A stretch of DNA of 64,000 nucleotides, from the NCBI GenBank assembly GCA_903856725.1, contig CAIOCT010000050.1:22551-86550 (forward strand), written 5' to 3'. Both the position numbers and the translations under genes were made by a program. The notes under the pieces are model-generated. The model saw only the letters and a list, made by a program, of their open reading frames with translations. It did not search any database and was not told the DNA's origin. This DNA comes from an uncultured Verrucomicrobiota bacterium (GTDB lineage: Bacteria; Verrucomicrobiota; Verrucomicrobiia; Opitutales; Opitutaceae). This document shows positions 45,419-54,307 of this stretch, piece after piece (within the stretch, counting starts at the first letter, position 1; each line of letters opens with the position of its first letter).

Positions 45419-46507
45419 ATGACTTTTGCGGACCTTGCGAATCAGAAAATATTAACCCAGCCGATCTACGAAGCGGGCAAGCCGATTGATCAAGTGGCGC
45501 GGGAGTTGGGGCTCGATCCGGCCAGTATCAGCAAGCTCGCCTCAAATGAAAATCCCTTGGGGCCCTCGCCACTAGCCATAGCGGCTGGTGAGCGCGCCTT
45601 ACGCGAGGCGCATTTATATCCTGATGGTGGCTATTTTTTGCTGCGGCAGAAGTTAGCCCAAAAATGGAATCTGGGGATGGATCAATTTATTATTGGAAAC
45701 GGTTCCAATGAAATCTTGGAACTGTTGGGTCATGCTTTTCTCGCTCCTGGCGTGGAGTGCGTGATGCACCAATCATCCTTTGTCGTGTATAAATTGGTCA
45801 CGCTGATGTTTGGGGCCACGCCAGTCGAAGTGCCGCTCCAGCAAATGCGGCAGGATTTAACGAGTCTCGCGGCCGCCGTGACCGCGCGAACACGCTTCGT
45901 GTTTCTCGCGAGCCCCGCTAATCCCCTCGGCGGGGCCAACACGGCGGAAGAAATTAATGCGCTGGTGCAAGCTTTGCCTCCGCACGTGATATTAATCTTT
46001 GATGAGGCCTACGCTGAATACGTGGCCGCTGCGCCCGATCTTCGGGCTTTGATCGCGGCAGGACGTAAAATTATCTGTCTGCGGACTTTTTCAAAAATAT
46101 ATGGCCTCGCCTCATTGCGGGTGGGTTATGGTTATGCCGCGCCAGAATTGATCGCGATCATTCAGCGAGCGCGGCAGCCTTTTAATGTCGGTGGAGTGGC
46201 GGCGGCCGCAGCGGCGGCCGCTTTAGATGACCATGAATTTGTGGCCCATTGTTTTCGTGAAAATCAGGCTGGCTTGATCCAGCTCAGCGCGGGTTTCCGC
46301 GCGCAAGGTCTGGAATTTGTCCCGGGGCGCGGGAATTTTATCTTGGTCAAGGTCGGTGATGGCGCGCGCATCTTTAGTGCACTCCAGCAACGCGGGTTGA
46401 TCGTTCGTCCCGTTAAGCCCTATGGACTACCGGAGTGGGTGCGCATTACCGTCGGCACACAGATGCAAAATGAACGGCTGCTGACGACATTGGCCAGCGT
46501 GCTTTAA
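45419..46507 (+). CDS. hisC: Histidinol-phosphate aminotransferase
   Basis: The enzyme has 362 residues. The class II/HisC pattern is GKPIDQVARELGLDPASISKLASNENPLGPSPLA in the N-terminal region (residues 20-53), GNGSNEILELLG, FDEAYAEYV, and the PLP Lys in TFSKIYGLASLRVGYGYA. It transfers an amino group from glutamate to imidazole acetol phosphate, step seven of histidine synthesis. Family members can also serve phenylalanine or tyrosine. No other his gene is in the window. Its 3' end is 11 bases from the convergent Sua5 gene. Confidence 0.94.
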   Translation: MTFADLANQKILTQPIYEAGKPIDQVARELGLDPASISKLASNENPLGPSPLAIAAGERALREAHLYPDGGYFLLRQKLAQKWNLGMDQFIIGNGSNEILELLGHAFLAPGVECVMHQSSFVVYKLVTLMFGATPVEVPLQQMRQDLTSLAAAVTARTRFVFLASPANPLGGANTAEEINALVQALPPHVILIFDEAYAEYVAAAPDLRALIAAGRKIICLRTFSKIYGLASLRVGYGYAAPELIAIIQRARQPFNVGGVAAAAAAAALDDHEFVAHCFRENQAGLIQLSAGFRAQGLEFVPGRGNFILVKVGDGARIFSALQQRGLIVRPVKPYGLPEWVRITVGTQMQNERLLTTLASVL

Positions 46508-46518
46508 AATCTGCTCAG

Positions 46519-47505
46519 TCAGCGCTTAGCCGCTGCGCGCTGCAGTCGGTCATTAATGGCGGCAGTCAGTCCGTCAGCATTTGCGGGCAAGGCTTCTATC
46601 CAAATCTGCCGATAGCCTCCTTGATCCGCTTGGCGCAGGACCTGGTAAAGATTTTTGGCCACAGCTTGGCCGGCGCCGCGTTCGCTGAGCCAAAAGCAGT
46701 TAGGTCCCAGAATTTTCTTAGGGCGCTGCACATAAATTCCCGCCACGGTGGGCGGCAGGAGGGTCCACGCTGACTTAATCAGCAGGGGCGTATGCGGACT
46801 ATAGTGTTGGGGCAATAACCCCGGAGCGAGTTGCCCGATCGATCGCGGTTGGTGGGTTGGCTTCGCGGTCTGGAGGCTAATTTTAGCACCAATAAATTTG
46901 CGAATATCTGCCGCCGTGATGGCCCCTGGGCGCAAGATTTTCAGCGCAGCCGGGTTCGTTAAATCGAGAATAGTAGATTCCACACCGACGCTACAGGCGC
47001 CACCATTAAGGATGTAAGAAATTTTCTTCCCCAAACTATCGCGGACGTGGGCGGCGGTGGTGGGGCTGATGTAGCCAAAAGGATTTGCACTTGGTGCGGC
47101 TAGGGGGATGCCGGCGCGGCGTAACAACTGGCGAGTCAGTGGATGCGCCGGTGAGCGAACCGCCACGGTGGCGCGGCCCGCCGTCACAATATCTGGAATG
47201 CAGATTTTTTTCGGCAGCACTAGCGTGAGCGGGCCGGGCCAAAAACGGCGGGCGAGACGCCGGGCCAGCGGGTGAAAGGTTGCGAGTTCTTCGGCGTGCG
47301 CGAGGTCCAGCACATGGACGATTAAGGGATCTTGGGTCGGCCGACCTTTGGCGCTAAAGATGGCGCGGCAGGCTCGGGTATCAAGGGCGTTAGCAGCCAG
47401 GCCGTAGACCGTTTCGGTGGGTAAGGCGACAAGTCCGCCATCACGCAAGACCTTCGCTAAACGGCGGAGGTTAATCGGAGTGGGGGAGTAAATTTTTGCA
47501 GGCAT
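46519..47505 (-). CDS. L-threonylcarbamoyladenylate synthase (Sua5 type)
   Basis: The enzyme has 328 residues from the ATG at MPAKIYSPT. The YrdC domain (about 10-200) has LRDGGLVALPTETVYGLAANAL, the KGRPTQDPLIVHV RNA- and substrate-binding motif and VAVRSPAHPLTRQLL. A C-terminal Sua5 domain (about 235-328), not present in TsaC, is preceded by APGLLPQHYSPHTPLL. It makes threonylcarbamoyl-AMP for the t6A37 modification of ANN-decoding tRNAs. It lies downstream of rpsR, separated by that gene's terminator, and is convergent with hisC. Confidence 0.95.
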   Translation of the reverse strand: MPAKIYSPTPINLRRLAKVLRDGGLVALPTETVYGLAANALDTRACRAIFSAKGRPTQDPLIVHVLDLAHAEELATFHPLARRLARRFWPGPLTLVLPKKICIPDIVTAGRATVAVRSPAHPLTRQLLRRAGIPLAAPSANPFGYISPTTAAHVRDSLGKKISYILNGGACSVGVESTILDLTNPAALKILRPGAITAADIRKFIGAKISLQTAKPTHQPRSIGQLAPGLLPQHYSPHTPLLIKSAWTLLPPTVAGIYVQRPKKILGPNCFWLSERGAGQAVAKNLYQVLRQADQGGYRQIWIEALPANADGLTAAINDRLQRAAAKR

Positions 47506-47518
47506 GAAATCCAGCGAC

Positions 47519-47545
47519 AAAAAAGCCGGAGCAGATGCTCCGGCT
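47519..47545 (-). terminator. Rho-independent terminator after rpsR
   Basis: On the minus strand, AGCCGGAGC and GCTCCGGCT form a 9-10 bp GC-rich stem, followed by six T. It lies 24 bases past the rpsR stop and just before the Sua5 start, so rpsR is largely transcribed alone. Confidence 0.92.
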
Positions 47546-47568
47546 GAAATTGGGGACTAAGCAAGCGC

Positions 47569-47763
47569 TTAGAGCATCGTCAGCAAATTGCGCGCGCTTT
47601 TAATCTTGGAGGTAACATTCCGCTGCTCTTTAGCGGAGAGGTGGGTGTATTTGCGGGGCAGAATTTTACCCGTGTCGGTGATGTAACGGCTCATCAGCTG
47701 CGGCTGGGTGAAAGGAATTTCCTGCGGCTTAAGGGTCTGTTGCTTGGCTTCGGTGGTGCTCAT
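47569..47763 (-). CDS. rpsR: 30S ribosomal protein S18
   Basis: The product has 64 residues. The core segment YITDTGKILPRKYTHLSAKE, followed by QRNVTSKIKSARNLL, matches bS18, although it is somewhat short and has a non-conserved N-terminus. bS18 binds S6 and the central domain of 16S rRNA. In many bacteria rpsR sits with rpsF, ssb and rplI. Here it is monocistronic with its own terminator, and an 18-bp palindrome lies upstream in the shared region with tRNA-Arg. A second S18 copy elsewhere in the genome is possible. Confidence 0.95.
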   Translation of the reverse strand: MSTTEAKQQTLKPQEIPFTQPQLMSRYITDTGKILPRKYTHLSAKEQRNVTSKIKSARNLLTML

Positions 47764-47829
47764 GTTGAAAAAGGAGTCGGAAGGTTGAGTTTCCCCTCTC
47801 CTCTGTCAACGGGCATTTTTGATTTGCCA

Positions 47830-47847
47830 ATGCCTAGGCCTAGGCAT
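47830..47847. promoter_or_regulatory. Perfect 18-bp palindrome between rpsR and tRNA-Arg
   Basis: ATGCCTAGGCCTAGGCAT is identical on both strands. It lies 66 bases 5' of rpsR and 17 bases 5' of tRNA-Arg, in their shared divergent upstream region. It has no T-tract, so it is not a terminator. A symmetric DNA-binding site is the simplest reading. Confidence 0.45.
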
Positions 47848-47864
47848 GTCTGGAAAGCGGCTTA

Positions 47865-47940
47865 GTCCCCGTAGCTCAAATGGATAGAGCAGGCGTTTCC
47901 TAAACGTCATATCCCGGTTCAATTCCGGGCGGGGGCACCA
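47865..47940 (+). tRNA. tRNA-Arg (CCT anticodon)
   Basis: The 76-base cloverleaf has an encoded CCA end. The acceptor stem is GTCCCCG with CGGGGGC, the anticodon arm GGCGTTTCCTAAACGTC presents CCT, and the T arm is CCCGGTTCAATTCCGGG. It reads the rare AGG arginine codon. It is divergent from rpsR. Confidence 0.94.
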
Positions 47941-48250
47941 GCGGTCGCCCAGCCTGTGGGTCCTAGCCTAGGAAGGCCGAGGTATTGGGTCAGCCCGACT
48001 TGGGATTATTTTTTCATACGCGCCTCATCGTGTGCGACGCAGAGTCTTCCTAGCGCTGGTTTGCACGAGAAGATGGGCCCCGCGTGCTAGTTGATAGACT
48101 AGCAGCCTGCACCTAATCCATTTGAACAACAACAGTCCAAAGTTGCTGATAATTTATTAGGAAATCATTTAAAGTACCTTAACTCCTGAGACTTCAGGAT
48201 CCCGCGCTAGGAGCTTGCCTGCGGTCGGGGTTGGTTTAATTCTCTGCGCC
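47941..48250. other. Intergenic region between tRNA-Arg and aroC
   Basis: The 310 bases have no credible open frame. Three small dyads are visible: CCTAGCCTAGG near 47963, GCTAGT/ACTAGC near 48087-48105, and TCCTGA-GACT-TCAGGA at 48184-48199, 50 bases before the aroC start. The last could be a leader hairpin. The AT-rich stretch near 48145-48175 may hold the aroC promoter, but I cannot place its boxes. Confidence 0.4.
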
Positions 48251-49342
48251 GTGCCTAATTCTTTCGGCAAAATTTTCCAGATAACCACTTGGGGCGAAAG
48301 CCATGGCTCGGCCGTGGGCGTGGTGATCGATGGCTGCCCGCCACGACTCCCCCTAACGGTTGCTGATCTTCAAGCAGATCTTGATCGTCGTCGCCCAGGC
48401 CAGAGCGACATCACGACTCCACGAAAAGAGTCTGATAAAGTGGAGATCCTGGCCGGAGTCTTTGAAGGCCTGACAACGGGAGCGCCGCTCTCATTTTTAG
48501 TACACAATAGCGATCAACGATCGGAGGCTTATGATGAGATGCGCGAGAAATTTCGCCCATCACACGCTGATTATACTTATCAGGCTAAGTACGGTCATCG
48601 CGACCACCGTGGCGGCGGACGTTCTTCTGCACGTGAAACGATCGGTCGCGTTATCGCGGGGGCCGTTGCTAAGAAAATCTTGTTCTTGGCGGGTGGAGTA
48701 GAAATCCGCGCCTACGTTACGCAGATTCATGATCTTGCCGCGCCGGCCATGAGCAATTTTCCCAGTTTAGCTGAGGTGGAAGCATCGGCGGTGCGTTGTC
48801 CGCATGCGACTACCGCGGCCCAGATGGTCGAGCGAATTAAACAAGCGCGGAGTGAGGGCGACTCTGTTGGTGGCATCATCGAGTGTCGTGCTCGACGGGT
48901 GCCGGTTGGGCTGGGCGAACCCGTCTTTGATCGGCTCGAGGCTGATCTGGCTAAAGCGATGCTTTCGCTGCCGGCGACGAAGGGTTTTGAAATTGGCAGT
49001 GGTTTTGCAGGGGCTCAGCTGAAGGGCTCCGAACACAATGATGCTTTCGTGTCCCGCGCGGCAGGAATCGGCACCGCGACCAATCGTTCCGGCGGAGTGC
49101 AGGGTGGCATTAGTAATGGTGAGGAAATTATCTTCCGCATCGCGTTCAAGCCAACTGCCACAATCCTCCAATCTCAGAAAACGGTGGATCTTCACGGAGT
49201 CGCTACTGACTTGCACGCCCGGGGTCGCCACGATCCCTGCGTGGTGCCGCGCGCGGTGGTCATTGTTGAGGCCATGACAGCGCTCGTGCTGGTTGACCAC
49301 TGGATGCGTCACCATGCACAAACCCAAACTTTCAAGTTTTGA
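48251..49342 (+). CDS. aroC: Chorismate synthase
   Basis: The enzyme has 363 residues from GTG 48251, which gives the standard start [22 protein letters not shown]- and substrate-binding signatures follow: [51 protein letters not shown] split over residues 101-123, [13 protein letters not shown] and the late [17 protein letters not shown]. It removes phosphate from 5-enolpyruvylshikimate 3-phosphate to give chorismate, using reduced FMN. Length is normal. The gene is flanked by tRNA-Arg and an uncharacterised P-loop-like gene. Confidence 0.97.
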   Translation: MPNSFGKIFQITTWGESHGSAVGVVIDGCPPRLPLTVADLQADLDRRRPGQSDITTPRKESDKVEILAGVFEGLTTGAPLSFLVHNSDQRSEAYDEMREKFRPSHADYTYQAKYGHRDHRGGGRSSARETIGRVIAGAVAKKILFLAGGVEIRAYVTQIHDLAAPAMSNFPSLAEVEASAVRCPHATTAAQMVERIKQARSEGDSVGGIIECRARRVPVGLGEPVFDRLEADLAKAMLSLPATKGFEIGSGFAGAQLKGSEHNDAFVSRAAGIGTATNRSGGVQGGISNGEEIIFRIAFKPTATILQSQKTVDLHGVATDLHARGRHDPCVVPRAVVIVEAMTALVLVDHWMRHHAQTQTFKF

Positions 49343-49422
49343 TCCAACCTGCGCTTAGCTCAAGCCGGTGCCGTTTGTAGGCAGATTGACGGACTGAGCA
49401 TGGCGGTGATCTTCGTTTAACT

Positions 49423-50187
49423 ATGATTTCAGTTTATTTTTTAATTGGCTCGCCGAACTCGGGACGCCGGGCGGTGGTGCGCGATTTAGTAGAGAATGGG
49501 CTCGCGGCGGAAGCGCCGGCGCTGGTGCTGCTGGCTGCGAGCGAGCTCGCCGATCCCATCGATGCTAAGTTGGCCGCGCTAAAAAATCTGACAGTGCGCC
49601 GCTGGGAGTGGGTCGCTCCGGAGTTACCGGTTATGGAAATTGCTCCTGAGACCACCGTTTTTTTTCTAGCCGACTCTCGTGTTAGTCCGATGGATCAGTT
49701 GGAAGCTTTAAAGCCTTGGCTGGAGTCCCAAGGAGCCGAACTTGCGCGGATTTTATCCTTTGTTGATTGTCAGTTAGCAGAAAAGCACCCCGTGCTGAAA
49801 CAATGGTTTTCGGCCTGCATTCATTTTGCGGACGTTGTTTTCCTGACCAAGCGCGAAGGCGTGGCCAATAAGTGGCTCAGTGATTTTATTAATTCTTATA
49901 AAGACGAGTGCTTCCCTTGCCACTTCGTTCAAGTGAAGACTAAGGGTGAGCTCGCGCATCCTCTAGTGTTGCTCGACCCGACGCCCCGGCGGGTGTCGCA
50001 ATATTTTGAGGAAGGAGAAACTTATGTGATCGAGGGACTCGAGACGGATGATGAAGAGGACAGCGAAGAGGATACTGGCCTGCTGCCACCAGAACCTTAT
50101 TTTATCCGCAACCTCAGTGGTCGCCGTGAGAAAGAGCTTCCGGTGTTAACCGATTATTTGGACCGCCCTGCCTCAGGCGAGGAATGA
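49423..50187 (+). CDS. Hypothetical protein resembling CobW-type P-loop GTPases, with altered loop
   Basis: The protein has 254 residues. The N-terminus (MISVYFLIGSPNSGRRAVVRDLVENG) has the position of a Walker A loop but reads GSPNSGRR, with Arg where the catalytic Lys should be. A Walker-B-like segment (VFFLADSRVSP) and ADVVFLTKREG, recalling the NKxD base motif, follow. The fold therefore resembles the CobW/UreG branch but nucleotide hydrolysis looks doubtful. A late acidic patch (ETDDEEDSEEDTG) lies before a basic C-terminal region (PYFIRNLSGRREKELPV). No Cys-rich metal site as in CobW is seen. Its family is uncertain; it could be a lineage-specific regulator. Confidence 0.65.
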   Translation: MISVYFLIGSPNSGRRAVVRDLVENGLAAEAPALVLLAASELADPIDAKLAALKNLTVRRWEWVAPELPVMEIAPETTVFFLADSRVSPMDQLEALKPWLESQGAELARILSFVDCQLAEKHPVLKQWFSACIHFADVVFLTKREGVANKWLSDFINSYKDECFPCHFVQVKTKGELAHPLVLLDPTPRRVSQYFEEGETYVIEGLETDDEEDSEEDTGLLPPEPYFIRNLSGRREKELPVLTDYLDRPASGEE

Positions 50188-50315
50188 TTCTGTCCCCGGA
50201 CCGTCCGGTGCGTGCATGTGACCGCTTTGTTAATTTATGCTTTTAGGCTGAATTAAGACTCGACGAAATAATTAGCTCAGTTGCAGAATTAATTAGTCCC
50301 CCCACTATAGATTTC

Positions 50316-51995
50316 ATGGGTTTGCCCAAATTCACGCTAGTATGTCTGGCCGTTAGTTTAGTCGCGCAGTTGGCTGCTCAGACCGTGTCGCCGGACAATG
50401 GGTTGACGGCCGATGAGCAGGCTTCGCGCTTTCTGGCACAAGCCACGTTTGGTCCTTCGGCTGAATCGATTGCCGAGCTCCGAGCTTTAAATTATAATTA
50501 TAGTGCGTGGATTGATCGCGAGATGGCGAAACCCGCGACACTCGCTACGCCGCTGGCGGTCGCCGCCAAAACTTCGGGGCAAATTACCTCGATTACGGCG
50601 CCCTACAATCGACGGGCGCGTAATCAGGTGATGATCTCAGGAAGCGACCAATTGCGTCAGCGGGTCGCTTATGCGCTGAGTCAGATTTTTGTCATTTCGG
50701 ACAATACCTCGACGATCTATAATGCGGAAGAAGGCTCCAGCAGTTACTATGACATGTTGGCGCGCGATAGCTTCGGGACTTTTCGTCAACTCGTGCTTGA
50801 TGTGACTTATCACCCGATGATGGGTCGCTACCTCACGCATTATCAAAATCGCAAAGCAAACCTTACTACGGGCACGCGGCCCGATGAGAATTATGCTCGC
50901 GAGATCATGCAGCTTTTCACCATTGGGCTTTACCAGCTGGATGCTGCAGGGAATTACATCAACGACAGCACCGGTCGTCCCCTGGAAACCTATACTAATG
51001 TGCAGATCATGGAAATGGCGCGGGTGTTCACGGGATTTACGACCGAAGATTTTAATCCGAATGCGGTCGGGACGGGTACAGGCCTGCTCGATTTCCCTCG
51101 CATCACGACCCAGAATTATACTGCCCCGATGAAGATGTGGGATAAGCAGCACGATATGGGCGCCAAGACGCTGCTTGATTATCCAGGGGTGCGAAAGCGC
51201 GATCTCCCAGCTAACCAGACGGGGATGCAGGATGTGAGTGATGCGATCGATAATCTGGTCGAGCACCCGACAGTGGGCCCTTACATTGCGCGTCTGCTCA
51301 TTCAGCGTTTAGTGACCTCTAATCCTTCCGATGGATACATCACGCGCGTCGCTGCTATATTTGCGAATAACGGCCGCGGTCAGCGCGGCGACTTAGCTGC
51401 GGTGATCAAGGCGATCTTGCTCGATACCGAAGCTCGCAGCCTAAGCATGATTTTGGATCCAGCGCATGGTAAGCTCAACGAGCCGTTTTTGCGGGTTACT
51501 GGGTTGCTGAGGGCCTTTAATTATAAAGTGCCCACCACGCTGTTGCCGTTTGATTTCACCACCGCCGTTACCGAAAATACTTTGGGGCAATATCCGCTGT
51601 CGGCTCCCTCCGTCTTTAATTTTTATCTCCCCGATTATGAGCCGCAGGGGGTCATCAGCACTTACGGTCTCGTTGGACCTGAGTTTCAAATCTTGAATGC
51701 GGTGTATGGCATCACGACGCCTAACGTAATTTATAATTTAATCACAACAACAGCGGGTAGCTTCAGCCTCGATCTTACCTCGCAGGCCGCGCTGACCACG
51801 GAGGCGATGGTGGACAACATCGACCTCTTACTCACGCATGGCATGTTGAGTAGTGCAACACGGGCTCAAATTATCACGGCGGTTAATGGCATTACTGCCG
51901 CCATGGTTCCAACGGGGAGTACGCTGGCGCTGACTAAGGTGAGGCAGGCGATCTACCTGATCGCGGTATCGCCTGATTGTGCCGTGCTTAAATAA
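50316..51995 (+). CDS. DUF1800 domain-containing exported protein
   Basis: The protein has 559 residues. A signal peptide (MGLPKFTLVCLAVSLVAQLAAQT) is followed by DUF1800 motifs: ASRFLAQATFGPS, NYSAWIDREMAKPA, LRQRVAYALSQIFVIS, DMLARDSFGTFRQLVLDVTYHPMMGRYL split across residues 147-174, PDENYAREIMQLFTIGLYQLD and VARVFTGFT-like MARVFTGFTTEDF. This family is abundant in Planctomycetes, Verrucomicrobia and others, and occurs beside DUF1501 genes. Its biochemical function is unknown; a cell-surface or secreted role is likely. The DUF1501 gene follows 9 bases later, so the two form an operon. Confidence 0.92.
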   Translation: MGLPKFTLVCLAVSLVAQLAAQTVSPDNGLTADEQASRFLAQATFGPSAESIAELRALNYNYSAWIDREMAKPATLATPLAVAAKTSGQITSITAPYNRRARNQVMISGSDQLRQRVAYALSQIFVISDNTSTIYNAEEGSSSYYDMLARDSFGTFRQLVLDVTYHPMMGRYLTHYQNRKANLTTGTRPDENYAREIMQLFTIGLYQLDAAGNYINDSTGRPLETYTNVQIMEMARVFTGFTTEDFNPNAVGTGTGLLDFPRITTQNYTAPMKMWDKQHDMGAKTLLDYPGVRKRDLPANQTGMQDVSDAIDNLVEHPTVGPYIARLLIQRLVTSNPSDGYITRVAAIFANNGRGQRGDLAAVIKAILLDTEARSLSMILDPAHGKLNEPFLRVTGLLRAFNYKVPTTLLPFDFTTAVTENTLGQYPLSAPSVFNFYLPDYEPQGVISTYGLVGPEFQILNAVYGITTPNVIYNLITTTAGSFSLDLTSQAALTTEAMVDNIDLLLTHGMLSSATRAQIITAVNGITAAMVPTGSTLALTKVRQAIYLIAVSPDCAVLK

Positions 51996-52004
51996 TTATA
52001 CGTC

Positions 52005-53609
52005 ATGAGCACTTCCGCTGATCGCCCCCTCAATCGCCGCGAGTTTATTAGCCAGGCTAGCTGCGCGGCGGTCGGCTCGAGCGCCCTTTTCTCGACGTTG
52101 CTCACTCTGCGGTTAGCTAATTCATTGGCTGCGCAGACGGTTGCCACCAGTGGGGATTACCGTGCCTTGGTTTGTCTCTTTCTCGCGGGTGGTAACGATT
52201 CTTTTAACATGCTCGTGCCGACCACGTCGGGCGAGTATGAGGCTTACGCGAAGAAGCGTGGGCTGCTTGCGTTGACGAAGGATACGTTACTGGAGATTAC
52301 GCCGAGTAATCTGGGGGGGCGCACGCTCGGTATTCACCCAGCGATGCCTGAAGTGAGAGATCTTTTTAACGCGCGTCGCCTCTCCTTTATTTCGAACGTA
52401 GGCTCCTTGGTCCGCCCGTTAACGCTGACTGACTACCAAGCTGGTCGCTACTTGCCGGTCTCACTTTATTCTCATGCTGATCAAGTAAAGCAGTGGCAAA
52501 CTTGCATGCCTGATCAACGCACGGCGATTGGTTGGGGCGGACGGGCGGCTGATATTATCAAATCGCTCAATAGTCCGAGTTTGGTCTCGATGAATATTTC
52601 GCTCTCCGGGCAAAATGTATTTCTAACCGGCAAGCAAGCGTTCACCTATGCGGTCGGAGCTAACGGGGCGACGGCGTTGACCGGTTATAGTCCGACCGCG
52701 GTTAATAATCTAACAGCGCTGCGCACGAAAGGGGTCAGCAGTATTGTGGATCAGAACTACCGCAATCTCTTCGAGCAAACTTACGCGCAGAGCACCAGCG
52801 ATGCGGTTGATTCTTACTACAGTTTTGCCGCCGCGTTGAGTGGCGTCACGCTCAAGACGCCGATTCCCACCGGCAATGCTTTGGCGACTAATCTCGCGAC
52901 GATTGCCCGCGTGATTTCATCCAATCAAGGCTTTGGTGCTCGCCGGCAGATTTTCTTCGTGCAGATCGGCGGATGGGACAATCACACTGACTTGTTTAGC
53001 AATCAGCAGAATAATTTGGGCATGGTCAGCAAAGCCATCGACACTTTTTCCTCGGCGCTGACGGAGATCGGGATGGCTGATAAGGTCACCCTGTTTACTG
53101 CTTCAGATTTTGGCCGGACACTCAGTTCCAATAGCACGGGTTCCGACCACGCGTGGGGCGCTAATCACCTCGTCATGGGTGGGGCAGTGAATGGCGGCAA
53201 AGTCGCTGGAGATAGTGCCAATGGTTATTATCCAGATTTCCAGAAAATCTCCGAGCTCGATACGGGCGCCGGACGCATTATCCCCGGCATCGCCGTTGAT
53301 GAATACGCCCGCGACTTGCTGTCTTGGTTTGGTATTTCCAATGGAGATATGGATTATGTGCTTCCCTCATTTAGCACGCGCTTTAGCGGCCGCCAGGCCC
53401 TCGGGCTTTTTCCGTCACCGATCACGGTGGCACCTACGGTGGTTACGACCCCGACTGTAAGCAGTGGTGGCACGAGCAGCGGTGGTGGGGGCGGTGGAGC
53501 CGCGAGTCCGATTTTCCTCGGCGCCATGAGCGCGCTAGCGTTGCTCCGGTTGCGGCAAAAACGGCTCGCCAAACGCAAAGCCAAGGACGTTCCGCCGTCG
53601 ACGACTTGA
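52005..53609 (+). CDS. DUF1501 domain-containing protein with Tat-like signal and GlyGly-CTERM-like tail
   Basis: The protein has 534 residues. The N-terminus NRREFISQASCAAVGSSALF is a twin-arginine-type signal. The DUF1501 (sulfatase-fold-like) core begins YRALVCLFLAGGNDSFNMLVP, and the metal-site segments FFVQIGGWDNHTDLF and SDFGRTLSSNSTGSDHAWGANH are intact. The C-terminus has a Gly/Ser run (GGTSSGGGGGGAAS), a short hydrophobic helix (PIFLGAMSALALLRL) and a basic tail (RQKRLAKRKA). This tripartite tail resembles GlyGly-CTERM sorting signals cleaved by rhombosortase and tied to type II secretion. A GspG-type gene follows 157 bases on. Function is unknown; the pairing with DUF1800 is conserved in this lineage. 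Confidence 0.9.
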   Translation: MSTSADRPLNRREFISQASCAAVGSSALFSTLLTLRLANSLAAQTVATSGDYRALVCLFLAGGNDSFNMLVPTTSGEYEAYAKKRGLLALTKDTLLEITPSNLGGRTLGIHPAMPEVRDLFNARRLSFISNVGSLVRPLTLTDYQAGRYLPVSLYSHADQVKQWQTCMPDQRTAIGWGGRAADIIKSLNSPSLVSMNISLSGQNVFLTGKQAFTYAVGANGATALTGYSPTAVNNLTALRTKGVSSIVDQNYRNLFEQTYAQSTSDAVDSYYSFAAALSGVTLKTPIPTGNALATNLATIARVISSNQGFGARRQIFFVQIGGWDNHTDLFSNQQNNLGMVSKAIDTFSSALTEIGMADKVTLFTASDFGRTLSSNSTGSDHAWGANHLVMGGAVNGGKVAGDSANGYYPDFQKISELDTGAGRIIPGIAVDEYARDLLSWFGISNGDMDYVLPSFSTRFSGRQALGLFPSPITVAPTVVTTPTVSSGGTSSGGGGGGAASPIFLGAMSALALLRLRQKRLAKRKAKDVPPSTT

Positions 53610-53766
53610 GGGCGGGTGGGTGGCGTGAGGCAAAAGCTTACCAGTCCCATTCATTGAGGTGCGCCGCGGATTTTTTCTCCTCGCGGTCAGCCTAGGGATT
53701 TAGCTGAATTTGGTAAAGTTCACTCGCTTATGTGTGAACTGATGGAATTCAGCTCCTCTTCCACCC

Positions 53767-54264
53767 ATGAAATACCCGATATTATCTTTAGCCCCTGGGG
53801 CTGGCGGTTTAAGCGACAAAGCTCAGGGGGGCCGCGCGCGACGGAAGAAACGGGGGGCAGGCTTCACGCTGTTGGAGATCTTAGTAGTCTTAGCGATTAT
53901 TGGTCTGCTGGTTGGGCTTGTTGTCAGTAATACCGATAAAATTTTTGGCCAAAGTCAGGAAGCGATCACGCGGATTTTTGTGCGGGATTCGCTCAAAACC
54001 CCCTTGGTGCGTTATCGAATTGATCTCGGAGATTATCCGACGACGAGCGAGGGCCTCGGGGCGCTGCTGGTTTCAACCGCTAACAATAGCGACCGGTGGC
54101 GCGGCCCTTATTTAGATGTTTCGGGCGGAAAATTGCCCGTCGATCCTTGGGGGCAGCCTTACGAATACCGCTACCCGGGGGTAAAAAATACCGGAAGCTA
54201 CGATTTATTTTCCAAGGGGCCCGATAAGGCGGCCGAGACTGCTGACGATATCGGCAATTGGTGA
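53767..54264 (+). CDS. gspG: Type II secretion major pseudopilin GspG
   Basis: The protein has 165 residues. A long basic leader (MKYPILSLAPGAGGLSDKAQ, then RARRKKR) ends at the prepilin peptidase site GAG|FTLLE. The following hydrophobic helix (ILVVLAIIGLLVGLVV) forms the pilus core. The globular part shows GspG features: DLGDYPTTSEGLGALLV, PWGQPYEYRYPG and YDLFSKGPD, the last from the calcium-binding loop. It builds the piston-like pseudopilus of a type II secretion system. Other gsp genes are not adjacent; a GspF/PilC-type gene is 32 kb away. The leader is longer than usual, which could reflect a later true start, but no other ATG or GTG precedes the cleavage site. Confidence 0.93.
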   Translation: MKYPILSLAPGAGGLSDKAQGGRARRKKRGAGFTLLEILVVLAIIGLLVGLVVSNTDKIFGQSQEAITRIFVRDSLKTPLVRYRIDLGDYPTTSEGLGALLVSTANNSDRWRGPYLDVSGGKLPVDPWGQPYEYRYPGVKNTGSYDLFSKGPDKAAETADDIGNW

Positions 54265-54307
54265 GAGGGCGGAGCGGCCGCGCAATCCGCGCACTCGATC
54301 TGTCAAC

